Of a stretch of DNA of 12,586 bases, positions 1-7,671 are shown piece by piece. Every line of letters starts with the position of its first letter. The first letter of the stretch is position 1. The notes under the pieces are model-generated. The model did not search any database, had not been told where the DNA came from, and was given only the letters and a program-made list of their open reading frames with translations. The stretch lies in NCBI GenBank assembly GCA_030673645.1, contig DAOVIO010000122.1, positions 1 to 12,586 on the forward strand, given 5' to 3'. This stretch comes from JAGLSB01 sp023135955. Lineage in GTDB: Bacteria > Bacteroidota > Bacteroidia > Bacteroidales > GCA-2748055. Position numbers and translations under genes: made by a program.

Positions 1-364
1 ATGGATTATTTTTTCTTGTACAGAATCCAATACCCATTAAGTTTTCCTGTTCTAAATAGTCTCTTATTTCTTGCATAAGTACTTTACCATAACCTTGCCC
101 TTGAATTAATGAGACGATTCCACTAATTCCTTTTATCGGGTAAAGTTTTTTAGAAAATTCAATATCGACTGATTTTAAACATCCAACTGACGACATCTCA
201 TTACTTTCATCACGAGCAATAAAAAATAATTCTTCCTTTTTGAATATAATATTTTTGTTTCCGTCTATTATTTTGCCATCTCCAAAAGTATCAGACCAGA
301 TTTGCAATATATTCCTTGCTTCTTTTTGTGATAAATCTTTGCCTTTAATTATTTGTACAAACAT
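1..364 (-). CDS. GNAT-family N-acetyltransferase, C-terminal part missing at window edge
   Basis: Reading leftward from an ATG at 364-362 the frame stays open to base 1, giving 121 residues without a stop, so the 3' end lies outside the window. Residues 88-93 (Gln-Gly-Gln-Gly-Tyr-Gly) fit the Q/R-x-x-G-x-G/A acetyl-CoA pyrophosphate-binding loop of GNAT enzymes. It follows a beta strand (IKGISGIVSLI) and precedes a helix (KVLMQEIRDYLEQE), as in the GNAT fold. The next strand (MGIGFCTRKNNP) fits the start of motif B. The family transfers an acetyl group from acetyl-CoA to an amine; the substrate cannot be read here. The protein has no signal peptide and is probably cytosolic. It lies 85 bases downstream of the OmpA-family gene on the same strand, so co-transcription is possible but unproven. 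The family call is fairly secure, the function open. Confidence 0.75.
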   Translation of the reverse strand, partial: MFVQIIKGKDLSQKEARNILQIWSDTFGDGKIIDGNKNIIFKKEELFFIARDESNEMSSVGCLKSVDIEFSKKLYPIKGISGIVSLIQGQGYGKVLMQEIRDYLEQENLMGIGFCTRKNNP

Positions 365-449
365 TGAACTTGATTATTAAGTGTAAATGTTAGCTCGCCA
401 ATTTCATATATTATTATTGATAAGTAAGAATTGATTTATTCAACTTTTT

Positions 450-2384
450 CTATAGGATTTTTAACTCTGTCCTGCGGTTTTTGGCCCTGTTTTCATCGCT
501 GTTGTTTGGTACAACAGGCATCATAGATCCATATCCTTTGGAAATTAACCTTCCCTTATTAATCCCGTCTGATAATAAATAATTTATAACTGCTTCAGCT
601 CTGTTCTCAGATAAGTTTTGATTGTATTCATTAGATCCAACATTATCTGTGTGACCACTAATTTCGATGTTTATTAATGGATTTAAGTTCAGGAATTCAA
701 AAATCTTATCTAATTCTATTTTCGACTCCTTCAATAATTCATGTGAATCAAATTCGAAGAATATATTATTAAGTACAATAGATTCGCCTTTTTTGATACG
801 TTTTAATGGCACGTCCATTAGAAAAGGATCTGATTTTTTATGGATTCCTGCAAATTCAAAATGATCGGAATAGAACAGATATCCGGGATGTGAAACATTT
901 AGTGCAAAATTCTTATTTGTTGGTAAGGGAACCAGAAAATCTCCCTCTCCAAAATTGGACTTTGATTCGATAGATATTCTACCTGTTTCAAGATCAATTA
1001 ATTGAAATTTAGCGCTAATTCCCTTGTAGGAATTGGCATCATAAACTCTGCCTTTCATGTAGGAAACAAATATCGGCCGTGTTTCTTCCGGAAGCTCAAA
1101 GGAATAAATATCCATTCCTTTTCCTTCAATTCTATCTGATGAAAAAAAGGCAGAAGTACCTTGGGGATTAACAATTAATCCAATTTCATTATTATGAGTA
1201 TTAATTGGATATCCTAAATTTTGAGCTTTCCCCCACTTGTCTTCAGAATTACGTCTACTGAGAAATATATCACCAGATCCAAGGTTGTTATGTCCTTCGG
1301 ATGAAAAATATAAAGTTTGATTATCAGGATGAATAAAGGGTGATTGTTCATTGCCTGGAGTATTAATGCTATCCCCCATATTTTTAGCCATCTTCCACTT
1401 TCCACTTTCATCTTTTTCTGCATACCAGATATCCAATCCTCCGAATCCTCCCGGACGATCTGATGCAAAATAGAGAGTTTTATTATCAGAACTAATACTT
1501 GGATGTTTATCTGAGTGTTTTGTATTTACAGCTGATCCGAGATTAATTGCATTCCCCCATCTGCTTCCTGTAAAAACAGAATAATAAATATCACATTTTC
1601 CAAATCCTTCCATTCTGTTGCAGGCCGTGAAAAATAAGAAACGTCCATCTGCAGAAAAAGATTGGGCTCCTTCGTTTCTTTCTGTATTTGGTGGACTACC
1701 GGCTGATTCTCTGGGGTTCCACCATCCGGAATCATTTTTTATTGAGATATAAAAATCTTCTTGAACATTATTCATGTTTGCTTCTTGAAAAATATCTTTT
1801 GGTACCATCACAGTGAAGATGATTTTGCTTTCATCAAGGGTTAAAGATGGCCAATATTCGTTATATTCGGAATTAATTGAAGCACCGAGGTTCAGAGGAT
1901 TAAATTCAACTGGATTATCGACCGCATTTATTGCGTATTCAATTTTAAGTTTGAATTCTTCTGCTTTGGCTAGTGTTAGCTTTTGAAATTTTCCATTAGA
2001 GATAAATGTATTCAAACTTTTAAGGGCATCTTCATATTTACCTGCATTAAATTGAACCTCAGCTAAAATCATATAACCTTGGGGTTGAAAAGAGGGATCA
2101 AGTTTTAAAGCTTTCTGAAAATTTTGTATAGCACCCTCAACATCCATTCTGTCTTTTAGAATTTGAGATTTCATCATATAGGCCTCTACAAAATTCTTAT
2201 CTGCATTAATTGCCTTGTTGATGAATTCCAGGGCAAGCTCATCGTTCATAGCATCAAAATAGCTTAATGCAGCATTGAAATGTTTGATTGCTTTTTTTGA
2301 TGTACTATGGTATTGTTGTGCCGGGCTATGGAAAGCAAAACCAAAATAAAGTAATGTAATTAATATCAGGATTCTTATCCTCAT
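450..2384 (-). CDS. PorE-like OmpA-family protein (TPR, PD40 propeller, CarboxypepD_reg-like, OmpA C-terminal)
   Basis: 644 residues. A signal peptide covers about 1-22 (hydrophobic core ILILITLLYFGFAF, ending PAQ-Q). TPR-like helices follow at about 28-131. Five PD40/TolB-like blades are visible at about 177-191, 239-254, 293-310, 347-362 and 400-418, each with the pattern P/S-x-(D)-x-x-x-L-x-F-x-S. Residues about 440-525 look like a carboxypeptidase-regulatory beta sandwich. The OmpA-like peptidoglycan-binding domain spans about 536-644, with GHTDNVG at 577-583 and NLSENRAEAV at 590-599, which hold the Asp and Arg expected to contact diaminopimelate. This order matches PorE (PG1058 of Porphyromonas gingivalis), which links the type IX secretion complex to peptidoglycan. 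Unlike PorE there is no lipobox cysteine, so it is probably a soluble periplasmic anchor. Other Bacteroidota OmpA proteins share this layout, so the PorE role is inference. It is divergent from the C1 peptidase gene across 166 bases. Confidence 0.9.
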   Translation of the reverse strand: MRIRILILITLLYFGFAFHSPAQQYHSTSKKAIKHFNAALSYFDAMNDELALEFINKAINADKNFVEAYMMKSQILKDRMDVEGAIQNFQKALKLDPSFQPQGYMILAEVQFNAGKYEDALKSLNTFISNGKFQKLTLAKAEEFKLKIEYAINAVDNPVEFNPLNLGASINSEYNEYWPSLTLDESKIIFTVMVPKDIFQEANMNNVQEDFYISIKNDSGWWNPRESAGSPPNTERNEGAQSFSADGRFLFFTACNRMEGFGKCDIYYSVFTGSRWGNAINLGSAVNTKHSDKHPSISSDNKTLYFASDRPGGFGGLDIWYAEKDESGKWKMAKNMGDSINTPGNEQSPFIHPDNQTLYFSSEGHNNLGSGDIFLSRRNSEDKWGKAQNLGYPINTHNNEIGLIVNPQGTSAFFSSDRIEGKGMDIYSFELPEETRPIFVSYMKGRVYDANSYKGISAKFQLIDLETGRISIESKSNFGEGDFLVPLPTNKNFALNVSHPGYLFYSDHFEFAGIHKKSDPFLMDVPLKRIKKGESIVLNNIFFEFDSHELLKESKIELDKIFEFLNLNPLINIEISGHTDNVGSNEYNQNLSENRAEAVINYLLSDGINKGRLISKGYGSMMPVVPNNSDENRAKNRRTELKIL

Positions 2385-2550
2385 CAGGCAGTGTTTTGCA
2401 TAAAAATAGCAAAAATTATTCCGTGATTAAATCTATTAGAATGATTTATTTCTCTACTCACCTATAAAACATATCAAAGACATATTTCAATTCTCAGATT
2501 ATTATTATATTCATCCTTTCTTAAAAATATTATTATCAAAATAAAAAGTA

Positions 2551-3729
2551 ATGAAAAAGATTATCGCATTATTAGTTGTTACACTGTCTTTTCAACTTAT
2601 TATTTCAGCACAGACAGCTTATAAATTTGCAGATGTAAAAACGCTTGATACCACTCCTGTTAAAGATCAGCATAGGTCTGGAACATGCTGGAGTTTTAGT
2701 GGGATTTCATTTTTTGAATCAGAATTATTGAGACTAGGTAAAGGTGAAGTCGATTTATCAGAAATGTTTGTTGTTAGGAACGCCTATGCTGATAAAGCCA
2801 AAAAATACGTTAGATTACATGGAAATCTGAATTTTGCCGGAGGTGGTGCTTTCAATGATGTTAGCTATGTAATGGAAAATATGGGAATGGTTCCCGAAGA
2901 AGCATATAAAGGTCTTGAATATGGTACTGATGGGCATGTTCATGGCGAATTTGATAATCTGCTAAGAGCCTATATGGATGGAGTATTGGAAAATAAAAAC
3001 AGGCAATTGTCAACAGCCTGGTTTAATGGGTTAGATGGCATTCTGGATGCCTATTTAGGGGAATATCCAAAAAGCTTCAATTATAAAGGGATTGAATATA
3101 CTCCTGAAAGTTTTATGGAGAATATGGGAATAAATATGGATAATTACGTAATGCTATCTTCATTTACTCACCACCCATTTTATGAAACTTTTATTATTGA
3201 AGTTCCTGATAACTGGGCCTGGGGTGAAGTTTATAACGTAAAATTGGAGGAACTTATAGAAGTCATTGATAATTCAATTGATAAGGGATACACAGTTGCC
3301 TGGGCTACAGATGTAAGTGAGAAAGGTTTTCAGTATAGCAAAGGTCTCGCTGTTGTACCCTCCGATGATATAGAAGATATGGACAATCTTGAAAAAAGTA
3401 AATGGGATGATTTTACTGAAAGTGAGAAACAAGCATTTATTCATGATTCTTCAAGCATAAAACCCGAAAAGAAAATAACACAACAGCTCAGACAGGATGC
3501 CTTCGATAATTATCAGACAACTGATGATCATGGTATGCATATAGTAGGAACAGCAACCGATCAGAATGGAAATGAGTATTACAAAGTAAAGAATTCATGG
3601 GGCATCGAGAATCACGTTTATGGTGGATATTTGTATGCTTCAAAAGCATTTGTTGAGTATAAAACACTTTCTATTCTAATTCACAAAGATGGTATTCCAA
3701 AGAAATTGAGAGAGAAGTTGGGGCTTTAG
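2551..3729 (+). CDS. Exported C1B cysteine peptidase (bleomycin hydrolase / aminopeptidase C-like)
   Basis: 392 residues. The N-terminus is a signal peptide (KKIIALLVVTLSFQLIISA, then Gln21). The papain-type triad of the C1B subfamily is visible. Gln40 is the oxyanion residue, and Cys46 sits in the GTCWSF block (44-49). His327 sits in D-D-H-G-M, equivalent to the T-H-A-M block of bleomycin hydrolases, and Asn348 sits in KNSWG (347-351). The long insert between the Cys and His halves, and the Lys-rich tail ending REKLGL, are typical of bacterial aminopeptidase C homologues. Those enzymes remove N-terminal residues from peptides and form hexamers with the active sites facing inward. Family members in other phyla are mostly cytosolic; the leader here predicts export to the periplasm or beyond. 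The ATG at 2551 is chosen because it gives a complete leader. The gene stands alone: the upstream neighbour is divergent, and 247 bases separate it from the next gene. All key residues are intact. Confidence 0.92.
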   Translation: MKKIIALLVVTLSFQLIISAQTAYKFADVKTLDTTPVKDQHRSGTCWSFSGISFFESELLRLGKGEVDLSEMFVVRNAYADKAKKYVRLHGNLNFAGGGAFNDVSYVMENMGMVPEEAYKGLEYGTDGHVHGEFDNLLRAYMDGVLENKNRQLSTAWFNGLDGILDAYLGEYPKSFNYKGIEYTPESFMENMGINMDNYVMLSSFTHHPFYETFIIEVPDNWAWGEVYNVKLEELIEVIDNSIDKGYTVAWATDVSEKGFQYSKGLAVVPSDDIEDMDNLEKSKWDDFTESEKQAFIHDSSSIKPEKKITQQLRQDAFDNYQTTDDHGMHIVGTATDQNGNEYYKVKNSWGIENHVYGGYLYASKAFVEYKTLSILIHKDGIPKKLREKLGL

Positions 3730-3758
3730 GTGGTGCTAAGTGTGTTGAGAGATAAATT

Positions 3759-3781
3759 AGACAATAATCTATTATTCGTCT
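3759..3781. repeat. Small AT-rich dyad downstream of the C1 peptidase gene
   Basis: Ten bases, AGACAATAAT, are followed by CT and then ATTATTcGTCT, which pairs back apart from one bulged C. It begins 29 bases after the peptidase stop codon. It could be a weak terminator or a processing site. The stem is mostly A-T and no T-run follows, so a terminator call is not supported. Nothing else is visible in 3730-3903. Confidence 0.25.
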
Positions 3782-3903
3782 CTAATTCGTACATTCGTGA
3801 CTAAAATATATTATCAAATTCTATTCATAGTTTAACAATAAAAATCAAAAAGTTTGTACTTCTTAAGAATAACAAGCACAGAATATTTTCAGAATTAACT
3901 AAA

Positions 3904-3935
3904 ATTGAGTTAATGCATAATTTTTTATAGTTTTG
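3904..3935 (+). promoter_or_regulatory. Candidate Bacteroidota sigma-A promoter for the first PocR kinase
   Basis: TAGTTTTG at 3928-3935 matches the Bacteroidota -7 consensus TAnnTTTG exactly. ATTG at 3904-3907, 20 bases upstream, matches the -33 TTTG element in three of four positions at the accepted spacing (19-21). A start a few bases after 3935 would leave a leader of about 35 bases before the ATG at 3977. No Shine-Dalgarno sequence is evident, which is usual in this phylum. Confidence 0.5.
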
Positions 3936-3976
3936 GTAAAAGCATTTAATTATGTTGTGAATTTAACCACAAATAC

Positions 3977-6811
3977 ATGAATTATAAATTAGAAGATATA
4001 ATTGATATTCCCCTACTTCAGAGCTTGCAGGATAAATTGAATTTGGTTTATTCGTTTCCATCTGCAATTATTGATAATAAAGGAAATATTCTTACTGCTG
4101 TGGCATGGCAGGATATCTGTACTAAATTCCACAGAGCACATCCACAATGTGAAAAAGAGTGTATCAAAAGTGATAAATACATTTTAGAACATCTTCATGA
4201 AGCAAATCCTGCGGTTAGTTATCAATGTCCACATGGGATGATTGATAATGCTACTCCAATCATTATTGATGGGAATCATTTAGGCAACTTTTTTACTGGC
4301 CAGTTTTTTCTTGAAAAACCAGATTTAGAATTTTTCAAAAAACAAGCAAAGAAATACGGATTTGATGAAGAAGAATATTTGAAGGCAGTAAAGAAGGTTC
4401 CGATCTGGACAAAAGAAAAACTTAAGCTATATCTTGATTTTATTAAAGGATTTATTGAAATAATATCAGGTCTGGGGCTTAAGAATTTAAAGGAAATTGA
4501 AACGAGAAACCTTATTAAAGAAGGTGAAGAACGTTATCGTGCTATTATTCAGAATACTAATGATTGTATTTGGGAAATAGACAAACAAGGAAAGTATTGT
4601 TATTGTTCGGAAAGAATAGAAGATATTCTAGGATATACTGTGGATGAAATGATTGGCAAAACACCTTTTGATTTGATGCCCAAGGATGAAGGAGAACGTG
4701 TCAATGCAATTTTCCAAAACTATGTTAAAACAAAGAGTCCAATTGTTGAATTAGAAAATTGGAATTTACATAAAAATGGTCAACTGGTTTGCTTATTGAC
4801 AAATGGGTCTCCAATATTAAATAAAACTGGTAAAGTAATAGGATTTAGAGGAGCCGATAAGGACATCACCGAGCGCAAACATGGTGAATTAGAACTAATT
4901 AATGCTAAAGAAAATGCCGAGGAAAGCAAATCAAATCTTAATTCGCTTATAAACAATCGTGAGGAATCTATATGGTCAATCGACAACAACTACAACTACA
5001 TTATCTTTAATAACTTCTTTAAAGATACGTATTTTGCAATATTCAATATTGAGTTAAAGAAGGGATTAAACGCCTTGGATATTCTTGAACCTGAGTTGAT
5101 AGAATTTTGGAAACCGAAATATGATGAAGCCTTATCTGGAAATAAGGTTATTTTCGAATTTTCAAGTCAAATAGGTAATGACCTTCATTTCTTTGAAGTT
5201 TCTTTGAATCCAATTATTTCGGATGGAAAAATTACAGGTGCATCAGGATTAAGTGTTGACATTACTGATAGGAAAAAGGCTGAAGAAGTTATACACCAGA
5301 GCAAAGCAACTATGTCTGCTATTATTGAAAATACAACGGACAGCATCTGGGCAATAAATACTTCTTATGAAATTCTATATGTCAATGATGCTTTTACAGA
5401 GGCTTTTCAAGCAAGTTTTGGTGTTCATCTTGAGCATGGTGTAAATCTTTTAATGGCACTTCCTGAACCATTTAGGGAACAGTGGAAATCACGTTACAAC
5501 AGGGTATTAAGTAATGAGAGATTTTCGCTTGTGGACAAGATTGATTTGGAGAACAGTTCGATTTATATTGAAGTCTTTATGAATCCGATAGTTATTGTTG
5601 ATAAAGTCACTGGGGCATCTTTTTTTGGTCGAGACATTACTAAACGCATACAGGCCGAGCAAGAAATTATTGACTCCAAAGAAAAAGCCGAGGAAAGCGA
5701 ACGTCTGAAATCTGCATTCCTTGCTAATATGAGCCATGAGATACGTACCCCCATGAACGGCATTCTTGGGTTTTCTGCACTACTGGAAGATCGGGGTTTG
5801 GAATCTGAAAAGCAACAAGATTATATTAAAATCATTCAGGAGAGTGGAAATCGCATGCTCAATACTATTAACGATATTATTAATATTTCGAAAATAGACT
5901 CGGGACAGATGACAATTGACCTCAGGATGACGAATATAAACGAGCAAATCGAATTTATATATAGGTTCTTTAAACCTGAAATTGAAGTTAATGGTTTGAT
6001 GTTTAAGACCAGAGTGGGTTTATCGTCAAATGATGCTATGATTAAATCAGACAATGAAAAAATTATTGGAGTTCTGACAAATCTTGTTAATAATGCTATA
6101 AAGTTTACCAAAGAGGGGTCAATTGAATTCGGTTATGAGAAAAAGGGGGAGCACCTTGAATTCTTTGTAAAAGATACTGGGAGTGGAATTTCTCGGAAAA
6201 ACAGAGAATTAATTTTTGATAGATTCAGGCAGGGGAGTGAATCCCTGACACGTAATTATGAAGGTTCAGGTTTAGGCTTAACTATATCTAAATCTTTTGT
6301 AGAATTGCTTGGTGGAAGAATATGGGTTGAAAGTGAGGTAGGAAAAGGCTCAACATTTTATTTTACAATACCATATATCGCTGTATTTAAAGAAAATAAT
6401 GCAATTAAAGATGGTGTCTCAGGAAAGGAAAAACAAACACAAATAAAGAAACTAAAGATATTAATTGTAGAAGACGATGAAATATCAGATTTATACATTA
6501 CTGAAATCCTCGAGGAAATCAGTTCAGAAGTTTTACATGCAAAATCAGGAATTAAGGCCATTGAGTTGTGTAAAAAAAATCCTGACATTGATTTGGTTTT
6601 AATGGATATTAAAATGCCCGGAATGGGTGGACATGAAGCCACACGTCAGATTCGTCAATTTAATAAAGATGTTATTATCATTGCACAAACAGCTTTTGGA
6701 CTTTCGGGGGACAAAGAAAAAGCAATTGAAGCAGGATGCAACGATTATATCTCAAAACCAATTGAAAATAAATTATTGTATAAGTTAATCGATAAAAACT
6801 TTAGTAATTAG
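3977..6811 (+). CDS. Soluble hybrid histidine kinase, PocR-PAS-PAS-PAS-HisKA-HATPase-REC
   Basis: 944 residues with no signal peptide or membrane segment, so it is a cytosolic sensor. Residues 1 to about 175 form a PocR domain, a module proposed to sense small hydrocarbon derivatives. It carries cysteines at 48, 58, 62 and 84, the last in QCPHGM. Three PAS domains follow at about 184-302, 318-434 and 441-558, each ending in a D-I-T-x-R-K/I block. HisKA has His587 in SHEIRTPMN. The ATPase domain shows Asn706 (N box), DTGSG at 733-737, IFDRF at 746-750 and GSGLGL at 763-768. The receiver domain (about 826-942) has an acidic cluster at 832-834, phospho-acceptor Asp877, Thr905 and Lys927. All residues for a His-to-Asp relay are present. 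No DNA-binding output is attached, so the signal must pass to a phosphotransfer protein or regulator elsewhere. PAS2 and PAS3 resemble each other. The ATG at 3977 is the only start codon downstream of an in-frame stop that precedes the PocR domain. Confidence 0.93.
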   Translation: MNYKLEDIIDIPLLQSLQDKLNLVYSFPSAIIDNKGNILTAVAWQDICTKFHRAHPQCEKECIKSDKYILEHLHEANPAVSYQCPHGMIDNATPIIIDGNHLGNFFTGQFFLEKPDLEFFKKQAKKYGFDEEEYLKAVKKVPIWTKEKLKLYLDFIKGFIEIISGLGLKNLKEIETRNLIKEGEERYRAIIQNTNDCIWEIDKQGKYCYCSERIEDILGYTVDEMIGKTPFDLMPKDEGERVNAIFQNYVKTKSPIVELENWNLHKNGQLVCLLTNGSPILNKTGKVIGFRGADKDITERKHGELELINAKENAEESKSNLNSLINNREESIWSIDNNYNYIIFNNFFKDTYFAIFNIELKKGLNALDILEPELIEFWKPKYDEALSGNKVIFEFSSQIGNDLHFFEVSLNPIISDGKITGASGLSVDITDRKKAEEVIHQSKATMSAIIENTTDSIWAINTSYEILYVNDAFTEAFQASFGVHLEHGVNLLMALPEPFREQWKSRYNRVLSNERFSLVDKIDLENSSIYIEVFMNPIVIVDKVTGASFFGRDITKRIQAEQEIIDSKEKAEESERLKSAFLANMSHEIRTPMNGILGFSALLEDRGLESEKQQDYIKIIQESGNRMLNTINDIINISKIDSGQMTIDLRMTNINEQIEFIYRFFKPEIEVNGLMFKTRVGLSSNDAMIKSDNEKIIGVLTNLVNNAIKFTKEGSIEFGYEKKGEHLEFFVKDTGSGISRKNRELIFDRFRQGSESLTRNYEGSGLGLTISKSFVELLGGRIWVESEVGKGSTFYFTIPYIAVFKENNAIKDGVSGKEKQTQIKKLKILIVEDDEISDLYITEILEEISSEVLHAKSGIKAIELCKKNPDIDLVLMDIKMPGMGGHEATRQIRQFNKDVIIIAQTAFGLSGDKEKAIEAGCNDYISKPIENKLLYKLIDKNFSN
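3980..4531 (+). repeat. PocR sensor module, copy 1 of a paralogous pair
   Basis: This stretch encodes residues 2-185 of the first kinase and aligns without gaps to residues 7-190 of the second (7690-8241). I count 41 differences in 184 residues, about 78% identity, mostly conservative. DNA similarity is obvious, for example around the QCPHGM codons. Beyond the linker end (EGEE/ESEE) the two proteins no longer align directly. Confidence 0.85.
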
Positions 6812-6821
6812 GCCACCCTGA

Positions 6822-6853
6822 AAAATCTCACATCATTAATTAGTTAAGATTTT
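6822..6853. terminator. Possible weak bidirectional terminator between convergent genes
   Basis: AAAATCT (6822-6828) and AGATTTT (6847-6853) form a perfect 7-base inverted repeat around an 18-base AT-rich loop. It fills the 40-base gap between the stop of the hybrid kinase and the stop of the XRE gene, reaching two bases into the latter. Position supports a shared terminator. The low G+C of the stem and long loop argue against strong intrinsic termination. Confidence 0.25.
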
Positions 6854-7115
6854 AATTCGATATGTCCTTAAAAAAGTCTGATACCGAGATTTCATGATAG
6901 TCCAATATTTTAAGCAGAGTCGAAAATTTAAAATATATTTTCCCAAGTTCAATTAGATTATAGTTGTTACGTGAGACATTTACTAATCTAGCCATTTCGA
7001 TGTAACTTTTCTTCTTTTCATATCTAAGACTTTTAATTTTTTTACCTATACCCCTCATAAGGTTCTGATGTTCAGTTTCAATCTCTTTAGGTCGTGGTGA
7101 AACATTAAGTGTCAT
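6852..7115 (-). CDS. Small XRE-family (Cro/C1-type HTH) DNA-binding protein
   Basis: 87 residues. Residues about 22-81 fit the five-helix Cro/C1 domain: IGKKIKSLRYEKKKSYIEMARLV, a turn, then VSRNNYNLIELGK and STLLKILDYHEISVSDFF. The 'V-S-R-x-x-x-x-x-I-E-x-G-K' and 'L-x-K-I-L-x-x-x-x-I-S-V-S-D-F-F' signatures of the family are clear. The 20-residue N-terminus is charged and unassigned. There is no effector or peptidase domain. Such solo regulators bind DNA as dimers and often repress their own promoter; direct repeats and a dyad overlapping its presumed promoter fit that. It lies between two PocR kinases, convergent with the first and divergent from the second (556-base spacer). It could be the regulator connected with these kinases, but no receiver domain is present, so any link would be indirect. 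Start ATG 7115 is followed by an uninterrupted domain; no ribosome-binding sequence is seen, normal for the phylum. Confidence 0.8.
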   Translation of the reverse strand: MTLNVSPRPKEIETEHQNLMRGIGKKIKSLRYEKKKSYIEMARLVNVSRNNYNLIELGKIYFKFSTLLKILDYHEISVSDFFKDISN

Positions 7116-7671
7116 TTAAAAGATAATTTTGGTTAAACGGCATTTATTTGCACACTAAATAGCAAATATTTTACACTAAAATTTGGGCACAAAAAAATAA
7201 TTACTAAATTAGTACTACCGTTAGATGAAATTTGAATATAAAACAACAATAATTCAGAAGTAAAATAATATTGATTAGATATAATATACTTCAGATAAAA
7301 AGAGTTGTAAAAATAATATTAACAGTAGAAATCAAATGATTCATTATAATAATCCAGGTTCTAAATATTATTATTCTGATCCAGATAATGAGTAATATAA
7401 ACTAAATCATAATAATACTGCAAAGTAAGACGTTTGTCTATAATAACAAAGATTTTTTTGAAATTATCACTTAGATATTTTTTCTAGAAGTATTGACAGG
7501 AAATTAATTATGAATTCTAAAAAAAAATGTAGTACTAAGGATTAGATTGTCAACTTGATTATTTTGTTATTTGAACAATACAAACCAAAGCCTTCATTAT
7601 TTCAATTTTTCTATTCTTGAAAAATTCTCATCTAAACATTTATAAAATACCTAAAGTTTTCTAAGCTCATT
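7116..7671. other. 556-base gene-poor spacer between XRE gene and second PocR kinase
   Basis: Very AT-rich. Besides the XRE promoter/operator region it holds a short open frame with an ATG at 7336 and TAA ending at 7395 (19 residues, rich in Asn, Tyr, Asp and Pro). Its last third coincides with a small dyad at 7370-7389 (ATTATTCTG, ATC, CAGATAAT). I see no tRNA, transposon end or riboswitch-like structure. No promoter matching TTTG / TAnnTTTG could be picked with confidence for the downstream kinase. Confidence 0.6.
7145..7193 (-). promoter_or_regulatory. Candidate XRE-gene promoter with overlapping operator-like repeats
   Basis: On the minus strand, TTTG (complement of 7190-7193) is followed after 19 bases by AATATTTG (complement of 7163-7170), one mismatch from the Bacteroidota TAnnTTTG element. 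Two identical words ACACTAAA lie at 7152-7159 and 7173-7180, start-to-start 21 bases, about two helical turns. They flank the -7 element. A 7-base inverted repeat, TATTTGC (7145-7151) and GCAAATA (7162-7168), overlaps it. The layout fits binding of a dimeric HTH protein for autoregulation; this is inference from position and symmetry. Confidence 0.4.

Noticed and set aside
370..405. GTTAGCTCGCC string near the GNAT gene, reminiscent of an integron attC end
   Set aside because: GTTAGCT does not fit the GTTRRRY core, no matching partner core or stem is seen, and no integrase is present; GNAT genes are common outside cassettes.
667..864. Plus-strand open frame inside the OmpA-family gene
   Set aside because: Antisense shadow of a gene with clear domains; no recognisable motif and no start context.
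1214..1735. Two further minus-strand open frames inside the OmpA-family gene (1214-1468 and 1526-1735)
   Set aside because: Out-of-phase readings of the PD40 region; the main frame carries all the domain motifs without a break.
4780..6642. Several minus-strand open frames opposite the hybrid kinase
   Set aside because: They lie opposite PAS, HisKA, ATPase and receiver motifs that are intact on the plus strand; Ser/Ile-rich antisense artefacts.
7428..7441. Short palindrome AGAC-GTTT-GTCT
   Set aside because: Only four base pairs; expected by chance in a spacer this long.
7490..7515. TTGACA-like word in the spacer before the second kinase
   Set aside because: Bacteroidota primary promoters use TTTG / TAnnTTTG, and no matching -10 lies at the right distance.
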